A stretch of 64,000 bases of DNA from positions 1 to 64,000 of the forward strand of contig JBCBKU010000014.1 in assembly GCA_038521345.1 (NCBI GenBank), written 5' to 3'. Shown here piece after piece: positions 7,625 to 16,543 of the stretch. The stretch comes from JBCBKU01 sp038521345 (GTDB lineage Bacteria > Pseudomonadota > Alphaproteobacteria > Rhodobacterales > Rhodobacteraceae). A program made the translations under genes and the position numbers. Numbering within the stretch: the first letter of the stretch is position 1; the number at the start of each line of letters is the position of its first letter. The notes beneath the pieces were generated by a model. That model saw only the letters and a program-made list of their open reading frames with translations. It did not search any database and was not told the origin of the DNA.

Positions 7625-8575
7625 CTACTGTGCCGGAAGCACAGCGACGGAGGTCGCGGGGTTCAGGTCATCATTTGGGTCGGTGAAAACCCCTGCGGGG
7701 AACGCGACGGAGATGGGGGTGTCGGCCGTATCGAGGCAGAGCAGGTGGTTGTTGTCGCCATCGCCGAGGTCAGCAAGAGCGGCGGGGGTAACCTCTCGTT
7801 CCATCCCGTCCGCGGCGCGCACGGTCACGCGGTAGAGATCGCGCTCAGCCTCGCCGGGCTCATTGCCGTTTTCCAGCGTGACCCCGCCGGCCCAAACCGC
7901 GCGGACGGCTTGCACGGTACCCTCGCTCGGACAGTCGGTGCCGTCGGTGCGGCGTTGACCAAGATCGAGATCTTGCGCGGCCGGGTCCGCGATTTCGGCC
8001 ATCACGAGGCTTGGGCCCGGCGCGAGGGGCGTGACGTCAATCTGCGCCCCACGGAAATCCAAGGTCCCGTCTATCGAGTGAATGTGACCGACCACTTCGA
8101 CCGACACCGGCGGATCGGCTTCGGCAGTGCCGAATTCGCCTACCAACAAGACGGTGCGCAGCTCGCCGCCATCGGTTGCCGGCAGAAGCGTGACGCAGTG
8201 CATTTCACCCGTCGCGCCGGACGCCGTGGTGACCCGAAAGTCACCCGCTTGCATGGTCGCGTGATCGATCTCGGTCGAGAAGATCACGGGCATGCCGTCC
8301 TTTCCGAACGCACCGCGGCAGATCGCACGGCTGGCCAGCCTCGGCAGGCCATTGTCAAGCCCGAAGAACGCGGACAGAAGCTCGGCGGATTGGCCGTCGC
8401 CTTCGCGCGGAAGGGCCGCATCAGCGGTCGTATCAGCCAGTTCAAAGCTGGTGCCGTCCGCCAAACCCGGCGAGGCACCGGCGATCACGCATGAGAGCAC
8501 AGCGAACAGGCCACGAAGGACCATTCCGGCCGCGCCAATTCCAGTCCGGACATCAACTTTAGACGTGCTTAGCAT
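7625..8575 (-). CDS. Secreted protein of unknown function
   Basis: 316 residues with an N-terminal signal segment (hydrophobic stretch LRGLFAVLSCVIAGASPGLADG). The start at 8575 is supported by GGAGGGG about 4 bases upstream; an internal ATG at 8524 has no such site. The mature part is acidic and beta-rich, with four cysteines (ICRGAF, MHCVTL, DCPSEG, LLCLDT) that could form disulfides. No family was recognised. It is encoded 48 bases before the sulfatase in the same direction, so it may be a partner or a substrate-binding protein, by position only. Confidence 0.65.
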   Translation of the reverse strand: MLSTSKVDVRTGIGAAGMVLRGLFAVLSCVIAGASPGLADGTSFELADTTADAALPREGDGQSAELLSAFFGLDNGLPRLASRAICRGAFGKDGMPVIFSTEIDHATMQAGDFRVTTASGATGEMHCVTLLPATDGGELRTVLLVGEFGTAEADPPVSVEVVGHIHSIDGTLDFRGAQIDVTPLAPGPSLVMAEIADPAAQDLDLGQRRTDGTDCPSEGTVQAVRAVWAGGVTLENGNEPGEAERDLYRVTVRAADGMEREVTPAALADLGDGDNNHLLCLDTADTPISVAFPAGVFTDPNDDLNPATSVAVLPAQ

Positions 8576-8666
8576 GCGCCCCTCCGTGCATTTTGCATGC
8601 GCTCAACATACAGCGAAGGGGGCGTCCCTTGGCCTCAGGTTAGGATCACCTGCGGCCAGTGGGCAT

Positions 8667-9734
8667 TCATTTTCGGCCAGCGTCGTCCCCGGCCTGCACC
8701 TGTTCGCGGAACGCCTTGGGCGTGAGGCCCGTCCAGCGTTTGAAACTGCGGGCGAAGTTGGAAGACGACTCAAAGCCCAACACACCCGCTATGGCCTTGA
8801 TGGGTTGGGTGGTTCCGGACAGAAGGGCGCGCGCGCGCTGCTCGCGGACCTGATCCACCAATTTACGATACGACGTGCCCGACCGATCCAGCTGCCGACG
8901 CAGACCGCGCTCGGAATACCCCAACTCTGCCGCGACATCCGAGAGCGACGCCGTTAAGGTCGGCGCGCTTTCCAGGATCGTCATGACCTGCGTGACCGGT
9001 GTCGTCTCGAACGCCATCTCCGCGGCGAACTGTTCGCAAAGGCCCAGAAGCCGCGCATGATTGATCGGGTCGGCACCCGGAAGCGGACGGTCCAACAGGG
9101 CTTTCAAAAAGATGATCTGGTTTTCGGACGCGCCAAAGCGGATCGCAAAACCGATCTTGTCTTCCATGCCAATCCAGGTTTCAGGCATGTCGACCGCCAT
9201 CTCGGCGCGGGTTGCCACCCGGTCGGATCGCAGCATTGCCTTGAGTAAACCATTGATGGCGACGATGGCGCTGCTGAATGCAAAATACTCGATGTCTCCG
9301 AACGGAAACTTGGATCGCAGGCGAATGGCTGCTTCCTCGGCTTCCAGACCCGTATCCTCTTCAATCAAGCTGAAGTCGACCGCGGGAAAGTTCAGGAAAA
9401 AGTACTTCGCCAGAACCTCGAGCCCGTCCTTGAACCGTGCCGCATTCATGGCTGTGTAGGCGGGCATACCGATATAGGTGGGTTGGAACTTCAGAGCCAG
9501 CTTGAAACCCAGACCCGGATCCCCGCTTTGTTCGAGGACATTCAGAAGAAGCCTGCGCAGAGGCTGAAACCCGCATCGAAAATGCGGGTCGCTCAAACGC
9601 TTTTCTTCGAGCCCAGTTCCCGCGAGCAATGTGTCCGCCGGATAGCCCTCTTCGCGGAGCGTTCGAAAGACGAACCCCGGGTAGTTCATGGGTAGGGCCG
9701 GATCGTCCGGTGTAAAGACCTTGCGTGCCACCAT
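8667..9734 (-). CDS. AraC-family transcriptional regulator (arabinose-binding N-terminal type)
   Basis: 355 residues. The N-terminal two thirds match the AraC-type ligand-binding domain with conserved LLLNVLEQSGDPGLGFKLAL and PTYIGMPAYTAMNA. The C-terminal 100 residues form an AraC double helix-turn-helix: first helix pair in LSDVAAELGYSERGLRRQLDRSG, second in IKAIAGVLGFESSSNFARSFKRWTGLTPKAFRE. The gene is first in the minus-strand series that leads into the sulfatase genes, making it the likely regulator of that series. Start at 9734 is tentative; no strong ribosome binding site is visible there. Confidence 0.85.
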   Translation of the reverse strand: MVARKVFTPDDPALPMNYPGFVFRTLREEGYPADTLLAGTGLEEKRLSDPHFRCGFQPLRRLLLNVLEQSGDPGLGFKLALKFQPTYIGMPAYTAMNAARFKDGLEVLAKYFFLNFPAVDFSLIEEDTGLEAEEAAIRLRSKFPFGDIEYFAFSSAIVAINGLLKAMLRSDRVATRAEMAVDMPETWIGMEDKIGFAIRFGASENQIIFLKALLDRPLPGADPINHARLLGLCEQFAAEMAFETTPVTQVMTILESAPTLTASLSDVAAELGYSERGLRRQLDRSGTSYRKLVDQVREQRARALLSGTTQPIKAIAGVLGFESSSNFARSFKRWTGLTPKAFREQVQAGDDAGRK

Positions 9735-10423
9735 CTTTGTACCATTGTCACTGCGACGACCATGGCGGCGATGGGCGCATTTCGCAACGTCAGGTCTCAC
9801 GCACATTGTATGCGTCAGGGCGATTTACTCCGGTTTTTCAAACCGATTTAATCGTTCGGACAGGCCCGGCTCCTGCGAATGACTAGTCTGGCGAAGTGCG
9901 CCGTGCGCCTGCACCCTTGTTGCTGCAACGCGAAGCAATGCTGCATCAGCAATTACCGCCGGTGCACAAGTCCGCTTTGTCCGCTGATCGGACGTTCTTC
10001 GTGCTACGTCTTGCTTCAACAATGCTGCAGCGCAAATCAACCCTTTCGCGATCCTCAGATTCCAGCCTCAAACGTCCGTTATTGGACGCAAGGTTTTATC
10101 AGTGTGTGTTTGTCCGGCATTGAACCCGCTCAGCTAGGTGCACGACAATCATGCCAGCAGTCACTATTATTTCCTCAACAAAGACAGCGGAGGTGATGTC
10201 TGAAACCAACACGTTCCATTTGTCATCCACGCCTATCCGGCACGGTGTCAACCTCGGCTCCTAGTCTTTGTAGAGCAAAGGTAGAACATAGCAGCAGGCT
10301 GAGCTATCTTCGAGGAGGGGCAAAAGAGGTATTCGCCCCGATAGCTCTCGCGGTCGTCTAGAAGAAAAGCCCGGAAACAATAACTTAACCCGTCTTTGTA
10401 CCGCATTTTAGAAAGGAACGAGA
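9735..10423. other. Gene-poor region of atypical composition
   Basis: About 690 bases without a gene I can support. Base composition is more balanced than the surrounding genes, with many short A/T runs. Open frames here, including a cysteine-rich one on the plus strand from 9879, lack a plausible ribosome binding site, have a codon pattern unlike neighbouring genes and look like decayed or non-coding DNA. With the adjacent zinc-ribbon gene and tRNA-Glu this resembles a remnant of an integrated element. Confidence 0.45.
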
Positions 10424-10705
10424 ATGCCAGGACCAGAACCGGGTACAGTATGGATTGAAGAATATGAGGGCCGATTGCTTTCGACGTTCGTTCCTTATTG
10501 TACATGGCCACCGGGAAGCCCTCGGCCGAAAAACCGCAATCGGCTAAACCGAGCGATAACGATTGGAAGACGCGTTGCGTGGGGAAGTTGGGCCTGCAGT
10601 TGGTGCGGTGAGAAACTTAACTTCGACAAGCGCGCTGACGCTCAGTTTTGCGGAGAAAGCTGCAGAAAAAAAAGGCGGCGCGCAAGAGACGGGAAGCGCT
10701 GGTGA
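10424..10705 (+). CDS. Small zinc-ribbon-like protein
   Basis: 93 residues. The C-terminal third carries a C-x2-C...C-x3-C pattern (C58, C61, C76, C80) ending in a very basic tail (RKKRRRARDGKRW). This resembles a small zinc ribbon that could bind nucleic acid. A purine-rich site (AAAGGAACGAG) precedes the ATG. No family was identified. It lies alone in a low-GC stretch beside tRNA-Glu, so it may be part of a mobile element remnant, or a chance open frame; the ordered cysteine spacing argues for a real protein. Confidence 0.5.
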   Translation: MPGPEPGTVWIEEYEGRLLSTFVPYCTWPPGSPRPKNRNRLNRAITIGRRVAWGSWACSWCGEKLNFDKRADAQFCGESCRKKRRRARDGKRW

Positions 10706-10848
10706 CGCGTTAGCTTCAACGACTGGACGCAGGGGTGTTCTCCAGGAAAACCCGGTCTAGTCTCGCTGGGAGTGGGGGATTTTGTGGGGGATAATCTGAA
10801 CGCCCTCTCTAAGTATCTCATTAAGAACAATAGCTTGAGGGTTTGCGG

Positions 10849-10923
10849 TGGCAGCCCGTAGGGGAATCGAACCCCTCTTTCCAGGTTGAAAACCTGGCGT
10901 CCTAACCGATAGACGAACGGGCC
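10849..10923 (-). tRNA. tRNA-Glu (anticodon UUC)
   Basis: The minus strand folds as a 75-base tRNA. The acceptor pairs GGCCCGT with ACGGGCT, the anticodon stem CCAGG/CCTGG encloses the loop TTTTCAA (anticodon TTC), and the T-arm has GGTTCGATTCC. The 3' CCA is encoded. Downstream of its 3' end is the atypical 9.7-10.8 kb stretch, a usual location for integration events. Confidence 0.95.
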
Positions 10924-10979
10924 AGCGCTGCAGGCTTTTAGAAAAACGGGTTCCCGAGAGCAAGGGCTTTTTCACCCCA

Positions 10980-12755
10980 TCACGGGTCGTGGCGCGCCGC
11001 GTCGGACAGGCGCATCTCCACGCGCTGGCGCCCGCCCCAGTGGTTGATTTCAAGTTTGCCCGCAAGATGCCAGAGGCTGACGCCCCCACCCGCCAGCGCC
11101 GGGCCGAGCGGGCCGTCGAATGCCCCGAATGCAATCGCATCGAGGCGCGGTCCATTGCCGTCTCCGAACGTGATCTTCAGGTGGCCCTGTCCGACCTCCC
11201 GGGTGTGCAGGATCCGTTGCGCGGCAAAGGCAAATGTCGGCGAGGGCGCGCCTTGCCCAAACGGGCCGGCCGCATCCAACGCCGCCACCAGTTCGGTCGT
11301 GGCGGCTCCGGGCATCAGCACGTCGTCCAACCGAAGGTCGGGCGGACCAAGCTGGTCGGCACCCTGTCGTGCCAAAAGCTCCGAGAGCCGTGCCATCGCG
11401 GCGGGAATGGCGGTTTCGGCAACGGTTAGACCGGCGGCCATCGGGTGCCCGCCCCCCTTTTCGATCAATCCCTCGGCGGCCAGACGGTGGACCGCCGCCC
11501 CGAGGTCGATCCCGGCCACGGACCGACCGGACCCCTTGCCCGTGCCGTCCTCGATCCCGATGACGATTGCCGGTCGGTTTGCGGCTTCTTTCAAGCGCGC
11601 GGCCACGATGCCCACGACACCGGGATGCCAACCGGCCCCGGCCGCCCAGGCGAGAGGGGCGTCGAGCCCCCGCGCCTCGGCCTGGTCAAGGGCAGCGGCG
11701 CGCACCGCCGCTTCGACATCCCGGCGTTCGCCGTTCAACTCGTCGAGGCGTTCGGCAAGCGCCAGCGCTTCGTTCGGATCATTTGTAGATAGCAGCCGCG
11801 CGCCCAGATCAGCGCGTCCGATCCGCCCCCCGGCATTGATCCGGGGCCCAAGAACATAGCCGAGGTGATAGGGTGTCGGGGCTGCGTCCAGCCGGGCCGT
11901 ATCGGCCAGCGCGCGAAGTCCCGGCCGCGCGCGATCCGCCATGACCTTCAGCCCTTGTCGAACGAATGCTCGATTGACCCCGATCAATGGTGCCACATCG
12001 GCAACGGTCGCCAACGCCACGAGATCGAGCAAGGCGATAAGATTGGGGCCGGCTGCCCCCATGGTCCGAAGCTGGCGGTTGGCCTCGACCAGCATCAGGA
12101 ACACCACGGCTGCCGCGCAGAGATGACTGAGTGCGCCGTCTTCATCTTGGCGGTTCGGGTTCACCACCGCGAGGGCCGGGGGCAGTGTGTCGGCCCCGAG
12201 GTGATGATCCAGCACGATCACATCGGCGCCCTTGGCCGCACTGATTGCGTCATGGCTGAGCGTCCCACAATCAACGCAGATAATGAGATGATTCCGAGTC
12301 GCGAGATCAGCCATCGCCGGCACATTCGGGCCGTATCCTTCGAGCGACCGGTCAGGAACATAGAGCTCGGCAGACCGTCCCATGTCACGCAACCATGTGA
12401 TCACGAGTGCCGCAGACGCCCCGCCATCCACGTCGTAGTCCGCAAAGACCGCAATCCGCTCGGTCTTCGAAACCGCATGGACGATGCGCTCTGCCGCACG
12501 CTCCATGTCTTTCAGCGTTCGTGGGTCGGGCAGCAGCGATTTCAATGTGGGGGCCAGAAAGCCAGCCGCATGTTCCGGAGCGACGTTGCGACGGGCCAGA
12601 ACGCGTGCGACGGGTCCCTCGATCCCGGTTTGTTGTTCAAGACGCTCGGCGGCCCGCAGCGTCGCGTCGTCAGGGCCGCACCATCGGCGCCCGGTCAGTG
12701 ACGCGGTGACACCTAGAAAGGCCGTCTCGGCATGATCCCGGGGCATGTCTACCAT
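10980..12755 (-). CDS. recJ: Single-stranded-DNA exonuclease RecJ
   Basis: 591 residues, the usual RecJ length. RecJ degrades single-stranded DNA 5' to 3' in RecF-pathway recombination, mismatch repair and base excision repair. DHH phosphoesterase motifs are visible: FADYDVDGGASAAL (motif I), IICVDCGT (motif II), IVLDHHLG (motif III DHH), and the DHHA1-type region with GRIGRADLGARLL and GGGHPMAAGLTV. The C-terminal OB-fold region follows (LKITFGDGNGPRLDAIAFG). In this lineage recJ is usually downstream of hom and glpX, as here, with a 268-base gap from glpX. Confidence 0.95.
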   Translation of the reverse strand: MVDMPRDHAETAFLGVTASLTGRRWCGPDDATLRAAERLEQQTGIEGPVARVLARRNVAPEHAAGFLAPTLKSLLPDPRTLKDMERAAERIVHAVSKTERIAVFADYDVDGGASAALVITWLRDMGRSAELYVPDRSLEGYGPNVPAMADLATRNHLIICVDCGTLSHDAISAAKGADVIVLDHHLGADTLPPALAVVNPNRQDEDGALSHLCAAAVVFLMLVEANRQLRTMGAAGPNLIALLDLVALATVADVAPLIGVNRAFVRQGLKVMADRARPGLRALADTARLDAAPTPYHLGYVLGPRINAGGRIGRADLGARLLSTNDPNEALALAERLDELNGERRDVEAAVRAAALDQAEARGLDAPLAWAAGAGWHPGVVGIVAARLKEAANRPAIVIGIEDGTGKGSGRSVAGIDLGAAVHRLAAEGLIEKGGGHPMAAGLTVAETAIPAAMARLSELLARQGADQLGPPDLRLDDVLMPGAATTELVAALDAAGPFGQGAPSPTFAFAAQRILHTREVGQGHLKITFGDGNGPRLDAIAFGAFDGPLGPALAGGGVSLWHLAGKLEINHWGGRQRVEMRLSDAARHDP

Positions 12756-13023
12756 ATTTTGTAGCGAATAGGCGTCCGGCTACTATAACCGGCCAGGTGG
12801 GCCCTGCCAACACTGAAGGACCCAACCAGCCGGAAGGTCCATATCATCGGAGCTATCGGAATCAAGGTATCAGACGCGACACGGGGCCAAGGCCCGGCGC
12901 CGAGAAACAGGCGCGCTTCTGCAGAGATGCAATCGTCAGAGCGGGGCTGACTTTGATTGAGGCTTCGGTAAGGGACGCGCCATTTGTTTCGACGGCGCAC
13001 CCTTCCAAGCCGTCCGTTGGGCC

Positions 13024-13986
13024 CTAGACCGGGTTTCGATAAGACATGCGGCGGACCGAGCCGGTTTTGGACCGCATCAGCAACGTCTCGGCGGTCAAGT
13101 ACCCGACTTCGCGTTTGATTCCGGGCAGGATCGAGCCGTCGGTGACTCCGGTCGCCGCAAAAATCACGTCGCCGGTCACCATATCGTCTCGGGTATAAAC
13201 CCGGTGCAAATTGGTGATCCCGGCCTTTTTGGCGCGTCCTTCTTCGTCGGCATTCCGGAACTGAAGTTTGCCGAAGATCTGGCCACCCATACACTTGAGT
13301 GCTGCCGCCGCCAGGACGCCCTCCGGCGCGCCACCAGACCCCATATACATGTCGATCCCGGTCTTTTCGGCCTCGGCACAATGGATCACGCCGGCCACGT
13401 CCCCATCGGTGATGAGCCGGATGGCGCAATGTGTCGTACGAAGCTCTTCAATCATGTCCGCGTGTCTCGGCCGCTCCAGCACACAGACCGTTATGTCTCG
13501 TGTCGAACAACCCTTCGCAGTGGCCAGCGCCGACACCCGTTCGGATGGGGTCATGTCAAGCGTGACAACGCCGGGTTTGAAGCCGGGGCCGATGGCGAGT
13601 TTGTCCATGTAGACGTCGGGCGCATGCAGCATCGAGCCCCGCGGTCCCATGGCTATAACGGCCAGCGCGTTCGGCATGTCCTTGGCGGTAAGTGTCGTGC
13701 CTTCGAGCGGATCGAGCGCGATGTCGACTTCGGGCCCTTCGCCCGAACCGACCTCTTCGCCAATGTACAGCATCGGTGCTTCGTCGCGTTCACCCTCACC
13801 GATGACGACGACACCCTGAATGTCCAGTTTGTTCAGCTGGTTGCGCATTGCGTCGACCGCGGCCTGGTCGGCTGCCTTTTCGTCGCCGCGCCCGATAAGA
13901 TCGGCCGAGGCAAGGGCGGCCGCCTCGCTCACGCGGGCAAGGCCTAGAGAGAGCATTCGGTCGTAAAATTCGGGCGTGGCGGCCAT
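13024..13986 (-). CDS. glpX: Class II fructose-1,6-bisphosphatase GlpX
   Basis: 320 residues. GlpX hydrolyses fructose-1,6-bisphosphate (and often sedoheptulose-1,7-bisphosphate) in gluconeogenesis and the Calvin cycle. The metal/phosphate motif DPLEGTTLTAKDMPNALAV is the GlpX signature. Also visible are VVIGEGERDEAPMLYIGE (metal ligands), DVYMDKLAIGP and TDGDVAGV. Length and motif order are typical. It lies between hom and recJ on the same strand but the outer-membrane protein gene sits on the other strand between glpX and hom, so glpX probably has its own promoter. Confidence 0.95.
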   Translation of the reverse strand: MAATPEFYDRMLSLGLARVSEAAALASADLIGRGDEKAADQAAVDAMRNQLNKLDIQGVVVIGEGERDEAPMLYIGEEVGSGEGPEVDIALDPLEGTTLTAKDMPNALAVIAMGPRGSMLHAPDVYMDKLAIGPGFKPGVVTLDMTPSERVSALATAKGCSTRDITVCVLERPRHADMIEELRTTHCAIRLITDGDVAGVIHCAEAEKTGIDMYMGSGGAPEGVLAAAALKCMGGQIFGKLQFRNADEEGRAKKAGITNLHRVYTRDDMVTGDVIFAATGVTDGSILPGIKREVGYLTAETLLMRSKTGSVRRMSYRNPV

Positions 13987-14226
13987 CGGGGGCTCCTTCG
14001 ACTGTCCTTGCCTCGGGGTCTAGCCACCCCCCGCACGTGCGTCCACCCCTCGGGACCTCATCCCTGCTGGATCACTCACATTTCCGTGCTGGGCGCCGAC
14101 CTGCCGCCGTCACAACGGCAATCGGGCAGCTTCTGGCCCATGTGAGGGATCCCGCCCGTTCGGGGCGTCCAATTCCTCACTGGCACGTACCATGTGCACA
14201 ATGCTTCCTCTATTGGAGACCAGACA

Positions 14227-14772
14227 ATGACTTTGACGATCAAGCTGGGTGCCACCGCGCTTGCCCTTGTTCTTGCAGCGGGAACTGCAACCGCTCAATC
14301 CTTCGACTGGACCGGATTTTCGGGCGGTCTGCAAATCGGCACCATTGATGTCGACACCGACGGCCCAGACCTGTCCGGCAACGACGAAAGCTTTGGTGCC
14401 CGTGCCTATTACGATGTCGACTACGGCGATTTTGTCGTGGGCGGCGGCATCCAGTACGACGAAACGGATGTCGATCTTGACGGTGCCGCCACCATCGACT
14501 CGGTGCTTCGCATCGGCGGCCGTGCAGGCTATGACCTCGACCGCAACTGGATCTATGCCGCCGCGGGCTATGCGCAGGCTATGACCGATGCAGGTTCGGT
14601 TGATGTGGGCGATTCAGGGGGCTTTTATCTAGGCGTCGGCTACGAGGTTTTCCTGACAAATGAAATCACGGCTGGTGCCGAACTGCTCTATCACCAGTTC
14701 GAGGATTTCGACGTTGATGGTCTCGAAGCCGACGCGACCACATTCAGCCTGTCGGTCAACTATCGCTTCTAG
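14227..14772 (+). CDS. Outer-membrane beta-barrel protein (opacity/porin-like)
   Basis: 181 residues: a signal peptide (MTLTIKLGATALALVLAAGTATAQ, cut after AQ) then a small eight-strand barrel pattern of alternating aromatic/hydrophobic and polar residues, ending in F (SLSVNYRF), the usual C-terminal signature recognised by the BAM machinery. Start at 14227 chosen because it begins the signal peptide and GGAGA lies upstream. Acidic loops rich in Asp (DVDTDGPD, DETDVDLDG) suggest cation binding. Located opposite to and tail-to-tail with hom. Confidence 0.85.
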   Translation: MTLTIKLGATALALVLAAGTATAQSFDWTGFSGGLQIGTIDVDTDGPDLSGNDESFGARAYYDVDYGDFVVGGGIQYDETDVDLDGAATIDSVLRIGGRAGYDLDRNWIYAAAGYAQAMTDAGSVDVGDSGGFYLGVGYEVFLTNEITAGAELLYHQFEDFDVDGLEADATTFSLSVNYRF

Positions 14773-14781
14773 GGCGCTCGT

Positions 14782-14825
14782 GCGAGCCGGTCAGATTGCT
14801 TCAATACGAAGCGCGACCGGCTCGC
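14782..14825. terminator. Nested hairpin at the omp-hom convergent end
   Basis: Perfect 11-base arms (GCGAGCCGGTC / GACCGGCTCGC) enclose a second hairpin (GCTTC-AATAC-GAAGC, 14798-14812). It spans the hom stop codon and lies just after the barrel-protein stop. The symmetry would work for transcripts from either side. No T-run follows, so a bidirectional terminator is likely but not certain. Confidence 0.5.
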
Positions 14826-16074
14826 CCACGATTACACCGGTTTCTGCCATCGCCGCGAATGCATCCTCCAATGCGGCGCGGCTCGTCCTGTGCGTGACAA
14901 GCAACACGGGCGCCTCGGCGCTTTCGTGTTGATACTGGCGCATGCGGTCGATTGAGACACCCGCTTCTCCAAGCGCGCTGGCAATTTTTGCAAGGGCCCC
15001 GGGTTTGTCGACGAGGGTCATGCGCAGGTAGTGAGGTGCCGAGGAAGTCACCACCGCCGCGTTGGGCGCACGCAGGGCTTTGGCGGCTCGGCCAAATGTC
15101 GGCACCCGGATACCCCGCGCAAGATCGATGATATCCGAAAGGACAGCGCTTGCCGTGGGGCCTTCGCCCGCACCGGCCCCGCGCAAGACGATCTGTCCGA
15201 CGGCGTCGCCTTCCAGCACGACCATGTTTGTCGGCCCTTCCAGCTGGCCCAAGGGTGATGATGCCGGCACGAGGCAGGGCGACATCCGCGCCTCGAGTCC
15301 CCGGCCCGTGTGCTGTGCAACGCCCAGGAGTTTGATCCGAAAGCCCATATCCGCCGCGCGCTCGATATCCTCGATCGTGATCTGTTCGATGCCCTCGATC
15401 TGAAGATCCGCAAAATTCACCCGGGTTCCAAAAGCGATCGCTGTCAGCAGCGCGAGCTTGTGCCCCGCATCGATCCCGCCGACATCAAGCGTCGGGTCGG
15501 CTTCGAGATATCCCAGCCTGTCGGCCTCTGCGAACACTTCGTCATAGGGCAGTCCCTCGTTCTGCATCCGTGTCAGGATGTAGTTGCAGGTGCCGTTCAT
15601 CACGCCCATGACACGCGTCACGTCATTGCCGGCGAGCCCTTCAGTCAGCGCTTTGACGACCGGAATCCCGCCGGCCACAGCGGCTTCAAAGCGAATCGTG
15701 GCGCCCTTGTCCTCGGACATTTCTGCAAGGCTCTGTCCATGGATGGCCAGCATCGCCTTGTTGGCGGTGACCACGTCCTTACCGGCTGCAATCGCGGCCT
15801 CTACTGCGGCCTTCGCGGGGCCGTCCTCACCGCCCATAAGCTCCACGAAGACGTCCACGTCGTCCCGCTTGGCAAGGGCGACCGGATCATCTTCCCAATC
15901 ATAATCATCGAGGGGAACGCCCCGGTCCTTGCTGCGGGACCGCGCCGACACTGCCGTGATCTCGATGGGGCGCCCGGCACGGGCGGCGATTTCGGCACTT
16001 TGTCGGCGGATGATCTTGACCACACCAGCGCCCACCGTACCAAGTCCGGCGATGCCGATCCGTAGGGCTGTCAT
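14791..16074 (-). CDS. hom: Homoserine dehydrogenase
   Basis: 427 residues. It reduces aspartate semialdehyde to homoserine for threonine and methionine synthesis. The N-terminal nucleotide-binding motif is GIAGLGTVGAGVV; ANKAMLA and the catalytic stretch GIPVVKALTEGLAGNDVTRVMGVMNGTCNYIL are clear. DPTLDVGGIDAGHKLALL is the substrate site. A C-terminal ACT domain (YLRMTLVDKPGALAKIASALGEAGVSI) suggests feedback control by an amino acid, usually threonine. Length and domain order are normal for the Bacillus/alphaproteobacterial type. The promoter probably lies in the 71 bases between this gene and the small lipoprotein gene upstream. Confidence 0.95.
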   Translation of the reverse strand: MTALRIGIAGLGTVGAGVVKIIRRQSAEIAARAGRPIEITAVSARSRSKDRGVPLDDYDWEDDPVALAKRDDVDVFVELMGGEDGPAKAAVEAAIAAGKDVVTANKAMLAIHGQSLAEMSEDKGATIRFEAAVAGGIPVVKALTEGLAGNDVTRVMGVMNGTCNYILTRMQNEGLPYDEVFAEADRLGYLEADPTLDVGGIDAGHKLALLTAIAFGTRVNFADLQIEGIEQITIEDIERAADMGFRIKLLGVAQHTGRGLEARMSPCLVPASSPLGQLEGPTNMVVLEGDAVGQIVLRGAGAGEGPTASAVLSDIIDLARGIRVPTFGRAAKALRAPNAAVVTSSAPHYLRMTLVDKPGALAKIASALGEAGVSIDRMRQYQHESAEAPVLLVTHRTSRAALEDAFAAMAETGVIVGEPVALRIEAI

Positions 16075-16145
16075 GCGAGTCTCCTGCCATTCGTTGTCTG
16101 AGACCCGCGCTTAGCGCAGCGCGGCGTCGCCAGCAACGCGTGCGA

Positions 16146-16442
16146 TCATCTGCGCGCCGCTGCTCGCACCCGATCAAGCGCGGCATCATCGGTGAGCGGT
16201 TGGCGCAGAATGGCCGCTCGCGCACGCAGGCGTTCGGCCCGCGCTTCGAGTGACAGGTTTGCCAGGTCTTCGCGATCCGTCGCGGCCGCCAGATCCGGCT
16301 CTAGCACCGAGTCCAACGGGGCGATCCGAGGGAAAGGGGCCCTTTCTGCCGCGGCGTTGGACGGCGCATCACCAAGATCCGGCTGTGTACCGCAGGCGTT
16401 CAGCGTGGCGAGAAAAAGTAAGAGAATTGCGGACCGGATCAT
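16146..16442 (-). CDS. Small lipoprotein of unknown function
   Basis: 98 residues. MIRSAILLLFLATLNACG is a lipoprotein signal (cysteine at 17, box LNAC). The mature part is helical and rich in Ala, Arg and Leu (ARAERLRARAAILRQ). The start at 16442 is chosen because it begins the signal; an in-frame ATG at 16475 would add a polar extension. No family recognised. It precedes hom on the same strand but a 71-base gap makes co-transcription uncertain. Confidence 0.65.
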   Translation of the reverse strand: MIRSAILLLFLATLNACGTQPDLGDAPSNAAAERAPFPRIAPLDSVLEPDLAAATDREDLANLSLEARAERLRARAAILRQPLTDDAALDRVRAAARR

Positions 16443-16543
16443 GGCGTCCCTTTGGATCATGAGGATCAAAAACACTCTAACGGGGGATCGGTGGGCAATG
16501 CGAGAGGGATTGAACTGAACGCTTGTTCAGATAGACACAGCGC

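Noticed and set aside
7577..8494. Long plus-strand open frame opposite the secreted-protein gene
   Set aside because: Antisense to a gene with a signal peptide and strong ribosome binding site; no protein features of its own.
9879..10196. Cysteine-rich open frame beside the AraC gene
   Set aside because: No ribosome binding site, frame unlike neighbours, and cysteines in irregular spacing; more likely non-coding or decayed DNA.
12749..13429. Minus-strand open frame over the recJ-glpX gap and the end of glpX
   Set aside because: Mostly a frame-shifted shadow of glpX with Arg/Gly-rich composition and no homology that I recognise.
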